Assembly: GCA_031555505.1 (NCBI GenBank)
Contig: JAVBUH010000005.1
Location: forward strand, 1 to 64,000
Length of the DNA stretch: 64,000 bases
From: JAJDIA01 sp031555505
GTDB taxonomy: Bacteria > Bacteroidota > Bacteroidia > Bacteroidales > Tannerellaceae
Direction: 5' to 3'
This document shows positions 49,893 through 59,586 of this stretch, piece after piece. How positions within the stretch are numbered: position 1 is the first letter of the stretch; the number at the start of each line of letters is the position of its first letter. A program made the position numbers and the translations under genes. Below the pieces are notes generated by a model, which had not been told where the DNA came from, made no database searches, and saw nothing but the letters and a program-made list of their open reading frames with translations.

Positions 49893-51095
49893 ATGCCACT
49901 TCTTTTGCTCATACTAAACTCCATGGCCTGCATGCTCTTTTGGGGCGGTGCATCGTTGTTGTTTTTACGGGCGGGTGCCAACCGGTCGCGACGTCTCCTC
50001 GGAGGCATCCTGCTGCTGAACGGACTATTATATGCGTTCCAACTGTACAGCAGGCTTACCGGTAGCATGTTGTTTGTCAGCCGTGATTTCTTTTCACCGG
50101 CGACCCTGCTTATAGGCGTCTTTTTCGTGTTTATCATCCTGCCCTATATTATTGAAGTCATGCGGCCGGGGTGGATTACCTGGAAACGTGCCGGGCTGCT
50201 GTTCCTGACCTACCTATGCCTGCTCCTGTGCTACCTTGTGCCGGTGGCGCTACTTGGAAAGCCTGTAGCGAAACTGACGGGTCCTGCCGACTTTTGGGCA
50301 CATGCCGGGGAATTCAACGTTTGGTTTCGCCCGGTGATATTTTTGGTTGAGATGGGCTACCTGATCACCATGCACAGCCTTGTATTCCGTTATCAGGCCA
50401 AATACCGTAAGTGGTGCAGGGAACAGTACTCCTCATCCGAGCAGATGGGTATTACGTGGTTACATTACTTTGAGTTAGGGCTATACGGCATACTCTGCAA
50501 CTACCTGCTGTTGATGTTTGTGGGCACATCTGCGATATTTGTGGTACACCAATTCCTGGGTATCACGGTGTTTTCTTTCGCGTTATACCACGGGCTATTT
50601 CACGAAAATCCTTATCCCGAAGGTTTTTTCAGAAACACCATGAACGAGGAACAGGCCGAAGCTGCCGAATGGCCTCCGACAGCAGCCAAGGTAGTGGAGA
50701 TAAAGGAAGATACGTTTGTAGAAAAACTGCCCCTGTACAAGGTTACCGTGCAGGAGTGGATGAAACGCGAGCGCCCCTACCTCCGGGTGGATTTTAAGCT
50801 GGTGGATGTTACAGTAGTGCTGCCGCTCAACCGCAGCTACCTTTCCCGGGTTTTTAACGAGGGCTTTGGCACATCGTTTAGCCAACTGGTACAAACCTAC
50901 CGGTTGGAAGAAGCCAAACGCTTGCTTTTTGAAGAAACTGATATTCCCGTCAGCCAGATAATCGTCAATAGCGGTTTCCGGTCTGCCACCTCATTCCACC
51001 GCTCTTTCCTGAACGCATACGGTTGTACGCCCAAGCAAATGCGCAACGGCAAAGCTTCCCGTGGCTTAACGATGGTTTTTTTTACTTTTTGGTAG
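49893..51095 (+). CDS. Membrane-bound AraC-family regulator, first
   Basis: 400 residues. The first 240 form about seven hydrophobic helices (from LLLLILNSMACMLFWGGASLLFL to HQFLGITVFSFALYHGLF). The last 110 are an AraC/XylS DNA-binding domain: RSYLSRVFNEGFGTSFSQLVQTYRLEEAKRLL and PVSQIIVNSGFRSATSFHRSFLNAYGCTPKQMR. It would sense a membrane signal and act at a nearby promoter, the DUF3089 lipoprotein gene downstream being the obvious candidate. The same architecture recurs at 57248-58405. Confidence 0.85.
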   Translation: MPLLLLILNSMACMLFWGGASLLFLRAGANRSRRLLGGILLLNGLLYAFQLYSRLTGSMLFVSRDFFSPATLLIGVFFVFIILPYIIEVMRPGWITWKRAGLLFLTYLCLLLCYLVPVALLGKPVAKLTGPADFWAHAGEFNVWFRPVIFLVEMGYLITMHSLVFRYQAKYRKWCREQYSSSEQMGITWLHYFELGLYGILCNYLLLMFVGTSAIFVVHQFLGITVFSFALYHGLFHENPYPEGFFRNTMNEEQAEAAEWPPTAAKVVEIKEDTFVEKLPLYKVTVQEWMKRERPYLRVDFKLVDVTVVLPLNRSYLSRVFNEGFGTSFSQLVQTYRLEEAKRLLFEETDIPVSQIIVNSGFRSATSFHRSFLNAYGCTPKQMRNGKASRGLTMVFFTFW

Positions 51096-51237
51096 TTTTT
51101 TTTTACAATCCGGTACACCCCTCTTTCCTTCCCGTTCTATTTTTACCGCACTTATCTGTCTGTTAGTATGGCAGATAAAATCAACACATTCACCCCCCAT
51201 TAACAGTTGCGCCCGACACATACCAGGGATTATCAAA

Positions 51238-52272
51238 ATGAAAAAGGGAATTGTACGTTTTCTTGCCATTGCATGCGTCGCAATGCTGGTGAGCGCCTGC
51301 TCGAAAGATGACAACTTTGTTGACAACAGCGAACCGCTGAAACTAAGCGACACCGATTATGCCAATACCAACAATTGGTTCCGTTTTAGCAATAACCCCA
51401 ATAAAGCGGTTGATATTTTTCTGATATACCCCACGCTACCCAGTGGAGATGATCCTGCCGACCGGCCGTTTGTAACCCTCGAAAGCCCGGGCATAAAGGA
51501 AAGTGCTGAGAATTGGTATAGCAAAATAGGACTGGCTGTAGAACCGAATGGGAATGTGTTTGCGCCATACTACCGCCAGGTAAGCTTTCAGGTGTTGCCT
51601 ACGTTGGATGCAAGCATGTTTCCTGTGTATGCCGATTCCATTCCCCGTCAGGATATATTTGCCGCTTTCGATTATTTCGTTAAATACGTAAACAAAGGGG
51701 AACGTCCGTTTATCCTTTTAGGGCATTCGCAGGGTTCGCACATGGCACGCGAATTGACTACTACCTTTTTGGGACACGAAGAGTATAAACAGTACAATCA
51801 AAAACACATTGCAACATATGCCATTGGGATCAATGTAACAGCTGCGCATATTGCAAAGAATGCAAGCCTGAAATTCTCGGAAACGCCCACCGATACGCAT
51901 GTGATCATGTCATGGAATTCCATTTCAGAGTCTGAAGCTGCCAGCAAGGTTTACCTGAATTTTGGAACTTATGAGGCTGGCTCCATTGTCACTAACCCGA
52001 TTACATGGACGAGAAGTGAAGCTCCTGCACCCAAAGAAGACAATAAAGAATCCATTGTCTCCTTGAATGGGACAGTAGCATTTGTCGACAAGTATGTAGG
52101 GGCCACCGTCGACCAGACAAACGGTATACTGATAATTACTGGCATTGATGAAGCCAGCTATACTTCACCCATGCCGGTTTTAGGTAAATTCCACATGTAT
52201 GATTCTGACTTTTTCTTCGGCTCTATTAAGCAAAATATAGCCGATAGGATTAAGGCGTACACAGGCATATAG
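51238..52272 (+). CDS. DUF3089 lipoprotein, alpha/beta-hydrolase-like
   Basis: 344 residues. The lipoprotein signal ends LVSAC (Cys about 21). The DUF3089 core has VDIFLIYPTLPSG, VFAPYYRQVSF and the nucleophile elbow FILLGHSQGSHMA (GxSxG), followed by TYAIGIN. An esterase- or lipase-like activity at the cell surface is likely, the substrate unknown. It is convergent with the patatin gene, with only 6 bases between the stops. Confidence 0.85.
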   Translation: MKKGIVRFLAIACVAMLVSACSKDDNFVDNSEPLKLSDTDYANTNNWFRFSNNPNKAVDIFLIYPTLPSGDDPADRPFVTLESPGIKESAENWYSKIGLAVEPNGNVFAPYYRQVSFQVLPTLDASMFPVYADSIPRQDIFAAFDYFVKYVNKGERPFILLGHSQGSHMARELTTTFLGHEEYKQYNQKHIATYAIGINVTAAHIAKNASLKFSETPTDTHVIMSWNSISESEAASKVYLNFGTYEAGSIVTNPITWTRSEAPAPKEDNKESIVSLNGTVAFVDKYVGATVDQTNGILIITGIDEASYTSPMPVLGKFHMYDSDFFFGSIKQNIADRIKAYTGI

Positions 52273-52278
52273 CTATAC

Positions 52279-54498
52279 TTAAAAACTAAACCCCAGGTTG
52301 AGGTAGAATTGCACACTGTTGACTCGGTTCGACATACCGAGATTCACATCCAGCGGCCCCGCCACACTGTCGAAGGCATATCCTAGGCGACCTCCCCAGA
52401 GGTGCCGGCCGTTCAGGATGGAAAAGAAATCATCCTCCTGCATACCGTAATTGCCGATCAACGACACGTAATGTTTCCCGGCGATCCGCTGGCGGAGGTG
52501 CAGGCTGGCGACCAACAGTGTATGATCGGCCAGTTCCACATGGTTGATCCCGGCGAAGGGGAGCTGTTGCGGCAGGTATTTACCGGGCATCTCGCCACCC
52601 ATTGCATTCATGTACGGATAGGCTACATCATGACCGGTGATGACACGCCCCGAGAAAGCGGGCAACAGGCTGAGGTGTGAGTTAAGCGGCAACACAGCCG
52701 TGAAGTCGAGCGCCAATGCAGCGAAAGGCGTATGCCCTTTGTACGACACAAAATTGTCTGTATATACGGTATAGTTTGCACTCAGGGAGACGCCTTTCCG
52801 GGGAAAGTAGCGACGGTCCATCGTTTCGAACTGTGCTTCGGCAAAGTAGTTGAAAAAATGTTCGCCTTTCTTATTATATATTTGTGGCCCGTCGGGATCG
52901 ATCGGAACATCTTCAGCATAGAGAAAGTCGTTGTAGTCGTAGTATTCGAACCGCCCGCCCAGCTTGAGGCGGAAGCTGAGCCAGTTCATGTCTGAATAAG
53001 CCAGCTCTACCAGTTGACGGCGGTAGGTGGTGTTAACCCACTTGTGACCCCGGTAATAGACATTGAGGTCGTGATAGGTGAACATATACGACAGCCCCAT
53101 GTTGCGCAACAGGTTAGGCCCGATGGAATAATCCAGGCGGGCCGACGTGCGTTCGCCGATCCGCCCTGTAAAGGCCAGCTTGGAGCGATACCGGCTGCGA
53201 TAATTGAGCGTAGCATTCAATTGTACGGCTACAAGTTCTTCTGAGTCGAAGCGGATACCGGCATTGAGCGAACTGATGGGTTTCTCCTGTACGGCAAGTA
53301 CCAGGTCTTGTTGTTCCTCCCCCGTCAGTTTGTAGCTCACCTGCGAATAAGCGTCGGTACCGATCACGATAGACATGGCACTCTGCAACTGGTCGGCAGT
53401 GATCATACTGTTCGCTTTCAAGCCGGTAATCGACAACAACCATTTCATGTCCCGTGGATCAGCGCCCTCGAAGTTGATCTTACGGATGGGGAAAGCTTCA
53501 TTCATCCCGACCGGGTGTGGATTGCGATTGGCAACCGGTCGTTCGTCGGGCGCCATGCCAATCTTTTCCTTCAGTGCGATCAGGTCGTTCCATTGCAGGC
53601 GGGCAGCCTGTTCGCCGCGACGGATCAGCGTGTCGATAGCAGCAGTAGAGAAACTCGCAGCCGTGTAAGGGGATACGTTGGGGCGGATGAGAAGGTCGGT
53701 GGTATCTTTGTTGACGCTGTATTTGTCGTGCCCAAGGAGGGCGATGATCTGACCGATCACATCGCTGGTGTTGTTCAATTTGTCAAGGTCTTTGAGGTCG
53801 CTGGTCCCCAGATCCACCCCGATCAGGATATCGGCGCCCATACGAAGGGCCACATCAGCCGGATAATTGTTGAGCAGTCCACCGTCGAGCAGCACCATAC
53901 TGTCAAGACGTATGGGCGTGAACACAGCAGGGATAGCCATACTGGCCCGCATAGCCACAGGCAGGCTTCCGTGGTGAAACACCTTTTCTTTACCCGCCAC
54001 CACATCCACAGCCACACAGGCAAAGGGGACAGCCAGGGAATTAAAATCCACGGAATCATGATAACCGATAGTAAGGTTGGAGAACAGGTTCTGCAGGTTC
54101 AATCCACGGATCACCCCATCGGGCAGGCGGTCTTTCTTTTCCATGCCGAAAGGGAGGGAAACCACATATCGTTCCGAGTTCTCTTTTTCGGGAAACGACT
54201 GGCTGGTACGTTCCACCCTGTCGCTCAGCAGCGCCATCCAATCCTGCAAGGCCACCATACTGTCTATCTCGGCAGGCGAATACCCGATGGCATACAGTCC
54301 TCCCACAATAGCGCCCATACTGGTACCGGTAATATAATCTATCGGAATACCTGCTTCTTCCAGCACTTGCAACACGCCGATATGAGCCATTCCTTTGGCA
54401 CCACCGCCGCCCAGTACAAGTCCTACTTTCTTCCGTTCAGCCGAAACCGTCGGGAAAACAATCAACATTGCAAGTATAACCCCAAAAAACCTTTTCAT
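52279..54498 (-). CDS. Patatin-like phospholipase fused to POTRA and BamA-type barrel
   Basis: About 739 residues. After a signal peptide (MKRFFGVILAMLIVFPTVSA), the patatin domain shows the oxyanion loop GLVLGGGGAKGMAHIG, the nucleophile GTSMGAIVGG and the DGG of the catalytic dyad (LLDGGLLNNYPADVAL). A POTRA domain follows (IRKINFEGADPRDMKWLLSI), then a 16-strand surface-antigen/BamA-like barrel ending in Phe. This is the layout of type Vd autotransporters such as PlpD. Acyl hydrolysis at or outside the outer membrane is expected. ATG 54498 is chosen over a frame 17 residues longer because it begins the signal peptide. Confidence 0.9.
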   Translation of the reverse strand: MKRFFGVILAMLIVFPTVSAERKKVGLVLGGGGAKGMAHIGVLQVLEEAGIPIDYITGTSMGAIVGGLYAIGYSPAEIDSMVALQDWMALLSDRVERTSQSFPEKENSERYVVSLPFGMEKKDRLPDGVIRGLNLQNLFSNLTIGYHDSVDFNSLAVPFACVAVDVVAGKEKVFHHGSLPVAMRASMAIPAVFTPIRLDSMVLLDGGLLNNYPADVALRMGADILIGVDLGTSDLKDLDKLNNTSDVIGQIIALLGHDKYSVNKDTTDLLIRPNVSPYTAASFSTAAIDTLIRRGEQAARLQWNDLIALKEKIGMAPDERPVANRNPHPVGMNEAFPIRKINFEGADPRDMKWLLSITGLKANSMITADQLQSAMSIVIGTDAYSQVSYKLTGEEQQDLVLAVQEKPISSLNAGIRFDSEELVAVQLNATLNYRSRYRSKLAFTGRIGERTSARLDYSIGPNLLRNMGLSYMFTYHDLNVYYRGHKWVNTTYRRQLVELAYSDMNWLSFRLKLGGRFEYYDYNDFLYAEDVPIDPDGPQIYNKKGEHFFNYFAEAQFETMDRRYFPRKGVSLSANYTVYTDNFVSYKGHTPFAALALDFTAVLPLNSHLSLLPAFSGRVITGHDVAYPYMNAMGGEMPGKYLPQQLPFAGINHVELADHTLLVASLHLRQRIAGKHYVSLIGNYGMQEDDFFSILNGRHLWGGRLGYAFDSVAGPLDVNLGMSNRVNSVQFYLNLGFSF

Positions 54499-54693
54499 CC
54501 GTTGCCTTTGATTTCCAACAAATGTAAATGCTTTGTACGAGACAGACAACGAATCCGCCCAAAAGGATTATTAATTTATCTTTATCGGAAGTACATATTA
54601 TCATTTCACACCTTATAAAACACACCTCATTACCCTGGCATTGCGGCGTGCCTTCCTGTTGCCGGCCGGATTGGCCGCACATGAAAAGGGCAA

Positions 54694-55761
54694 TCAGCCT
54701 ATCGTAACCAATTCATACTGTTGGCTTCCCACTCCGAGCGCTTCGGCATGTTCGAGGATGCGGATGCCATGGCGTGATTCCATGCGTTCGATCAGGTGCA
54801 CTTTGCCCGGGTCGGTCGAAGCATAGACCTGGTCTACACAAGCCTTGTCCAAGGCAACGGGATCAAGCGAAGCCAGGATACCAATATCAGCCATTTGGGG
54901 ATCGGCCGGATGGTCGTCGCAATCACAATCCACGGACAGCTTGTTCATCACACTGATATAAACGATCTTTTCGCCGCAATAAGCGGCAACTGCCTGGGCC
55001 GCTTCGGCCATCGATTCAAGGAAATGATCTTGTTCAGGATTGCCCCAGTCGGTAAGGCTTTCCCCAGCCGAGTGTATCAACACCTTCCCTTTGGAGGAGG
55101 CGATGCCGATAGACATATTCTTGAGGGCGCCACCAAAGCCGCCCATTGCATGGCCTTTGAAGTGGGAAAGGTTTACCGTAAAACCGTACTTGGCAAAACC
55201 GACACCTACGATATCCTTATCCAGATGCGTTCCACCGGTAACGGGCAATTCCATTTCACCTTCGGCATCCATGATATCTACGGGAGCGATGGCGGTAAAG
55301 CCATGGTCTTCGGCAGCTTTCAGATGTAGTTCTGTAGTGGCACGATTGCCTCCATAAGCGGTGTTACAATCAACAAAGGTACCGTTCAACTGACGCACCA
55401 GATCGGCTACTAATGCCGGTTGCAGGAAGTTCTGTCCACCCGGTTCACCCATGCTCAGCTTGATAGCCACCTTGCCGGAGGCCTTCCGTCCCAGCACTTC
55501 GTACATACGGATAAGACTTGCCGCAGATATGTCCCTGGAGAAATACACTTTCGAGACCATCCCCTTCATCGCCTCACCAACTGCGGCGGCATCCTGCAGC
55601 TTTCCCTTACCGGTATTCATTGTACAACCGCAAACACTGCCTGCGATCACTGCGGCACTGAGCCCTACACCTACTCTCAAAAAATCACGACGATCCAATT
55701 GTCCGGATTTGCTTTTGTTGTCCGGCGATAGTTGTTTTTCCATCTTGTTCTTATTTTTCAT
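54694..55761 (-). CDS. DUF362 protein with Tat signal
   Basis: About 355 residues. The twin-arginine signal LDRRDFLRVGVGLSAAVIAG is followed by a Cys-rich stretch (VCGCTMN) that could take a lipid. The DUF362 core has VAIKLSMGEPGGQNFLQPALV, VNLSHFKGHAMGGFGGALKNMSIG and the later CDCDDHPADPQMADIGILASLDPVALDKACVD. In some homologues this domain occurs with iron-sulphur clusters; none is seen here. Its function is unknown. ATG 55761 is chosen; ATG 55743 is also possible, and a longer frame to 55821 adds unrelated residues. Confidence 0.82.
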   Translation of the reverse strand: MKNKNKMEKQLSPDNKSKSGQLDRRDFLRVGVGLSAAVIAGSVCGCTMNTGKGKLQDAAAVGEAMKGMVSKVYFSRDISAASLIRMYEVLGRKASGKVAIKLSMGEPGGQNFLQPALVADLVRQLNGTFVDCNTAYGGNRATTELHLKAAEDHGFTAIAPVDIMDAEGEMELPVTGGTHLDKDIVGVGFAKYGFTVNLSHFKGHAMGGFGGALKNMSIGIASSKGKVLIHSAGESLTDWGNPEQDHFLESMAEAAQAVAAYCGEKIVYISVMNKLSVDCDCDDHPADPQMADIGILASLDPVALDKACVDQVYASTDPGKVHLIERMESRHGIRILEHAEALGVGSQQYELVTIG

Positions 55762-56063
55762 ATATAGTAACTCCTCGTTAACGCAGACTGACAAAGTCTC
55801 TCTCTTATACAAAGTTGACATAAATTGGCAAAAAGCACATACACTCTCCGGTAAAAACGAAAAAAAAGAGGATAAACACGAACTGTATCCGGTAGCATAC
55901 GCATTTTTTACACTATGCGTGGAGTGCCATAAGCCTTCGTACCGAGGTATCTATACAAACAGCCGGCTTTCATGGAAATACGTTAAATATGCGTTAACAA
56001 ATCACAATGATACAATAATTAAAATATATTTATTTGTTATTATTATTTAAAAACAGTAATATA
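55762..56063. other. AT-rich gap between the DUF362 and GlsB genes
   Basis: Divergent upstream region. No clear promoter, repeat or gene could be defined. Confidence 0.5.
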
Positions 56064-56084
56064 ATGAATTTTATTTGATTTATT

Positions 56085-56315
56085 TTGATTAACCTTGTCG
56101 CCGGATTTATTGCCGGACAAATTACCAAAGGTCATGGATTTGGATTAGTAGTGAACATGGTAATAGGTATTATCGGAGGGATATTAGGAAGAGCGATCCT
56201 CGGATTGTTGGGCATCGCTGCCTATGGCTTGATAGGAAGCCTCATCACAGCTATCATTGGGGCTATCGTACTGTTGTGGATTGTTACGATGCTGTTTGGA
56301 CACAAAACCGAATGA
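56085..56315 (+). CDS. GlsB/YeaQ/YmgE-type membrane protein with an in-frame stop near the natural start
   Basis: A 76-residue glycine-rich membrane protein (INLVAGFIAGQITKGHGFGL, IIGGILGRAILGLLG, LITAIIGAIVLLWIV), three helices, of the transglycosylase-associated/GlsB family linked to stress. The only in-frame upstream ATG (56064) reads M-N-F-I-stop, with TGA at 56076-56078 where family members carry Trp in MNFIWF. Translation could begin at TTG 56085, giving a protein missing the first seven residues. So it is either a mutated gene, one using a rare TTG, or a base error. Confidence 0.75.
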   Translation: MINLVAGFIAGQITKGHGFGLVVNMVIGIIGGILGRAILGLLGIAAYGLIGSLITAIIGAIVLLWIVTMLFGHKTE

Positions 56316-56429
56316 GATCCCTCCTTACACCTCCTAAGGGCAGAGAACGGCATCCTGAGAGATGAGGCAGGAAACCCGCTCCATGCTCACTTTCGTAGTG
56401 CAGCACTACTCGGATTGTCCCGATCGTTT

Positions 56430-57074
56430 TTATGTCAATTCGATGCCATAATATTTAGAGAGTTCCGTTTTCACAAACTTAAACGGCTGTTCTTCTGCAT
56501 TTTCCTGTTTATCTTTTCCGATCACTTTCCTCCCATCCGGTGTCAACAGGAATGTTTCCCGTTGTTCCTGGTGGGCATTTCCCCATTGGATACTGATTCT
56601 GTATTTACATGTTACATAAATACCCAGTAGCATATTCGGATCCAATCCTTTATACAATCCGATTTCGGAAGGATTGGCTTTTCTCAACGCCTCAATCCTT
56701 TGTTTCGAAAAGTCAATATTCGTTTTATATATTTCTTTGATAATTCCACTAATGTTACCGGATTTTATCCTATTATCCATCTGCAACTTCATGTTAAGCA
56801 AAATAGCTTCTTCTGCGGCGATTGCTTCACTTCTTTCCTTTTCTCTGTTTTTAAGAAGTATCCGGATGCTTTCTGTTGTGGTACAAGCTCTTGTTTTCAT
56901 CGAAAGGACGATGAAACCCAAATCCATCCATTGGCCATACTGATCCGTTTGGATATAGTCGGCTATAGTCTGTTCGTATATCTGTTCATTTATCGAACAG
57001 GGTGCTACTGCTGTCAATGCTAATAATGCCATAATTGAAATGCTATTAAATTTTTGTTTTCCTGTTACCTGCAT
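56430..57074 (-). CDS. Hypothetical secreted protein, 214 residues
   Basis: An unrecognised protein. The N-terminus has a hydrophobic stretch (ISIMALLALTAVAPCS) that looks like a signal. The rest is mostly helical and charged (LLKNREKERSEAIAAEEAILLNM, ISIQWGNAHQEQRETFLLTPDG). A minus-strand TAGTTTTG at 57130-57137 is a plausible -7 box. It lies in an AT-rich stretch with the neighbouring AraC regulator. Confidence 0.6.
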   Translation of the reverse strand: MQVTGKQKFNSISIMALLALTAVAPCSINEQIYEQTIADYIQTDQYGQWMDLGFIVLSMKTRACTTTESIRILLKNREKERSEAIAAEEAILLNMKLQMDNRIKSGNISGIIKEIYKTNIDFSKQRIEALRKANPSEIGLYKGLDPNMLLGIYVTCKYRISIQWGNAHQEQRETFLLTPDGRKVIGKDKQENAEEQPFKFVKTELSKYYGIELT

Positions 57075-57247
57075 ATACTGATTTCATTTTCATGCCTGAT
57101 TAACCAGTTACATAAAAAAGGTGCGTCTGCAAAACTACATATACGGATGAAAACAAAGACTGCATTTAATCTCGCTGGGGAAAAAGGTGTCCGGATAAGT
57201 AAAAACAGGTGTATGTTTTGTGTGGAAAAATCCGAATCAGTCAAATT

Positions 57248-58405
57248 TCACAGCTCTTCGTTCATTTTTAACAGGGAGGTGTATTGGTAAGGCGTATAGC
57301 CGGTTGCTTTTTTAAATTCGGTAAAAAAGACACTCCGGGATTTGAAGCCTGACTTCTCTGCATAATATTCGACCACCCGCCCGGGCTTTTTCTGCATCAG
57401 TTTTACAGCGTGTTGCACACGATAGGTATTGATAAAAGCATAAAAATTTGTATCAAACGCCTGATTCAGTGTTTGTGAAATGTATGAACGATTCGTATTC
57501 AGGGCAAAAGCCAAATCCTGCAACTTCAGATCCTTGTTCAGATAAGGTTTCTCTTCTTCCACATATTTCAGTATCTTTTTTTTCAGTATTGCGTATTTGT
57601 CGGAGACATCGGAAAACCCAGTATCTTCAGTGGGCTCTACATTTCCGACTGCAAAGAAATCATCTGCCAAATCATCATTGCCTGCTGGAGGTATTTGGAT
57701 ATATTCTATCCCAAACGAATAAAAATAGAAGAGAAGGACAGGGACAATAAAAACATAGGTGACTGTAAAGACTTGATTGTCTGTTACTATTCCCAACAGA
57801 TTATACACACACAGAAAACAGAGCACACAGATGAGTGATAGCATGTTTTTACGGTTAATCGGATTTACAGGCGAATAACCGGATTCAAGCAGTTCGCAGT
57901 AGTCCCGATAACCAGTAATCAAGTGATAGAGCACCCAAGTGAGATATACAATAAGGTATAAGGTAGTAAAAAAAATAAATAGGACTGACAGGTCCCCCCA
58001 ATTCCGGACATAATCGGGGATTGTTCTCAAATCAGTCCTCCAACCATAAAAATAGTCAACGATAAAGGTGATTAACAGAAAAAAAGAAAAAGGAATCAGA
58101 TGGCGGGCTAAAAATTTTTTAGTGATTCTGCCGGGATCAGTCAGACTGAGGAAACACATATAAGAGATACCGCTGGTTGGAATCAGCTTAAGAATGCCAA
58201 GTGGCCGGGGAATAGGCATTTGGAGGTGCCAAGTAAAGACAGCCTGTAATACCAGCTCCTCAAAATAGACCAGGATCATCAAACACCAGACTTTACGGGG
58301 CAATGCAAAGTCTTTGTGGATGAACCAGATAGATGTGATACAAAATGTAGTGACAGAAAGCAAGAAGAAGACATATCCAATTTTGGTATTTATAATCGTA
58401 TCCAT
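57248..58405 (-). CDS. Membrane-bound AraC-family regulator, second
   Basis: 385 residues. The N-terminal 235 are about seven hydrophobic helices; the C-terminal third is an AraC/XylS domain: NRSYISQTLNQAFDTNFYAFINTYRVQHAVKLM and YYAEKSGFKSRSVFFTEFKKATGYTPYQY. It has the same plan as the regulator at 49893 but the two share little beyond the fold. It is divergent from the small beta-barrel gene at 58894, its most likely target. The 58406-58893 region between them would hold the control sites. Confidence 0.83.
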   Translation of the reverse strand: MDTIINTKIGYVFFLLSVTTFCITSIWFIHKDFALPRKVWCLMILVYFEELVLQAVFTWHLQMPIPRPLGILKLIPTSGISYMCFLSLTDPGRITKKFLARHLIPFSFFLLITFIVDYFYGWRTDLRTIPDYVRNWGDLSVLFIFFTTLYLIVYLTWVLYHLITGYRDYCELLESGYSPVNPINRKNMLSLICVLCFLCVYNLLGIVTDNQVFTVTYVFIVPVLLFYFYSFGIEYIQIPPAGNDDLADDFFAVGNVEPTEDTGFSDVSDKYAILKKKILKYVEEEKPYLNKDLKLQDLAFALNTNRSYISQTLNQAFDTNFYAFINTYRVQHAVKLMQKKPGRVVEYYAEKSGFKSRSVFFTEFKKATGYTPYQYTSLLKMNEEL

Positions 58406-58893
58406 AATTTGGTATTAAGTATTGCATGAGATTTTTTAACAAAAAGACAGATTTTTGTCACAGATATATCACCTTCGATCAGAGATATAAATACGTACAA
58501 TCGACTGGCGGGCAATTTGGCGTTTATTGCTACAATTTGTAAGTTGGCATTCTTAAGTCACAATCCGGAAAAGCCTCTTATCCCTTCTTACTTGACCATC
58601 GCAAAAATATGAAATATATTCTTAATCTCAAAAACACAGTCTATTTTCGCCCATAACTGAGCTGTTACGCTTTATTAAATGACGGATTCGGATTTTTTCC
58701 TCCTAAAAAATACTCCTCTTTTTACGTTATCCGACTTTTTTGTTTTATCCGGATTTACCCTATAACCCACCCCCTCTAACTTTGCCAGCTATTAAGTACT
58801 TCACTCATCACTTATACAAGTGGGAGTACTAACCATTCAGCATGCTGTTTAGCTAATTAATAGTATTTATTCACCGTTTAATTTTATAATGTT
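58406..58893. other. divergent intergenic region, 488 bp
   Basis: The upstream region of the AraC-type regulator (minus) and the beta-barrel gene (plus). A TAACTTTG at 58777-58784 is the only clear promoter element. TTATCCG occurs at about 58727 and TTTATCCGG at about 58745, a possible repeated operator word. No gene seen. Confidence 0.5.
58777..58784 (+). promoter_or_regulatory. -7 box of the small beta-barrel gene
   Basis: TAACTTTG, consensus TAnnTTTG, 109 bases before the start codon. No clean -33 box was seen at the right distance. Confidence 0.5.
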
Positions 58894-59490
58894 ATGAACA
58901 AAGTTTTCTTTGGTTGCCTATTGGGAATACTCACGGCAACAGCAGCGTTCGCAAAAGGATCTGATTCGGATTTTAAGAAAAATGAATTAAGAGGAGGTGT
59001 AGGTTTCTTAAGTAGTAACGAACTCATCAGTACATATTCTGATCTCCTAAGCACCAGTCTGACCGGGGGTAACTATTCTGTATCGAACGAGAAGACACCA
59101 GGAAATTTCACGCTGGCATATAGGTATGGTTTGAATAAACGGTTATCACTGGGCTCTACTTTTGCCTATAGCCTGCTTAAATCGGATGTTAATTTCAATG
59201 GAAGTAAAACAGGAACATCCACAAACAATTATTTCACATTTGCCCCCGAAGTAGAGTATAAGTATCTATACACGAAGAATTTCAGGCTGTATGGTTTTGC
59301 TGGTGCCGGACTGACGCTTAACAGGCAGGAAGTAAAGGAGTATGGAAAAGTATCGACCGATTACAATCCGTTTTTTAATTTCCAGGTTACCCCATTAGGT
59401 GTTCAACTAGGAAACAAATTCGGCTTGTATGTTGAAGCCGGATTCGGGTACAATGGCATCATCAATGCGGGCTTGTTTGCGAAATTCTAA
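58894..59490 (+). CDS. Small outer-membrane beta-barrel protein
   Basis: 198 residues with a signal peptide (MNKVFFGCLLGILTATAAFA), about eight amphipathic strands (NFTLAYRYGLNKRLSLGSTFAYSLL, KYLYTKNFRLYGFAGAGLTLN, KFGLYVEAGFGYNGIINAGLFAKF) and a terminal Phe. It resembles OmpW/OmpX-size barrels. Function unknown. It probably answers to the divergent AraC regulator. Confidence 0.75.
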   Translation: MNKVFFGCLLGILTATAAFAKGSDSDFKKNELRGGVGFLSSNELISTYSDLLSTSLTGGNYSVSNEKTPGNFTLAYRYGLNKRLSLGSTFAYSLLKSDVNFNGSKTGTSTNNYFTFAPEVEYKYLYTKNFRLYGFAGAGLTLNRQEVKEYGKVSTDYNPFFNFQVTPLGVQLGNKFGLYVEAGFGYNGIINAGLFAKF

Positions 59491-59551
59491 ACTGAGATGA
59501 CGGATTCCATTTGTTTATTAGTTTTTTATTTGCTGTTTTCCCGGAAGAAAT

Positions 59552-59586
59552 GAGGGTGTGTCAAAACGACTCATCCTCTTTTTCTA
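59552..59586 (+). terminator. terminator of the small beta-barrel gene
   Basis: The stem GAGGGTGTGTC / GACTCATCCTC (one mismatch) with an AAAAC loop is followed by TTTTTC. Confidence 0.7.

Noticed and set aside
53308..54618. 436-codon plus-strand frame opposite the patatin gene
   Set aside because: Shadow frame; composition follows the reverse complement of the patatin codons.
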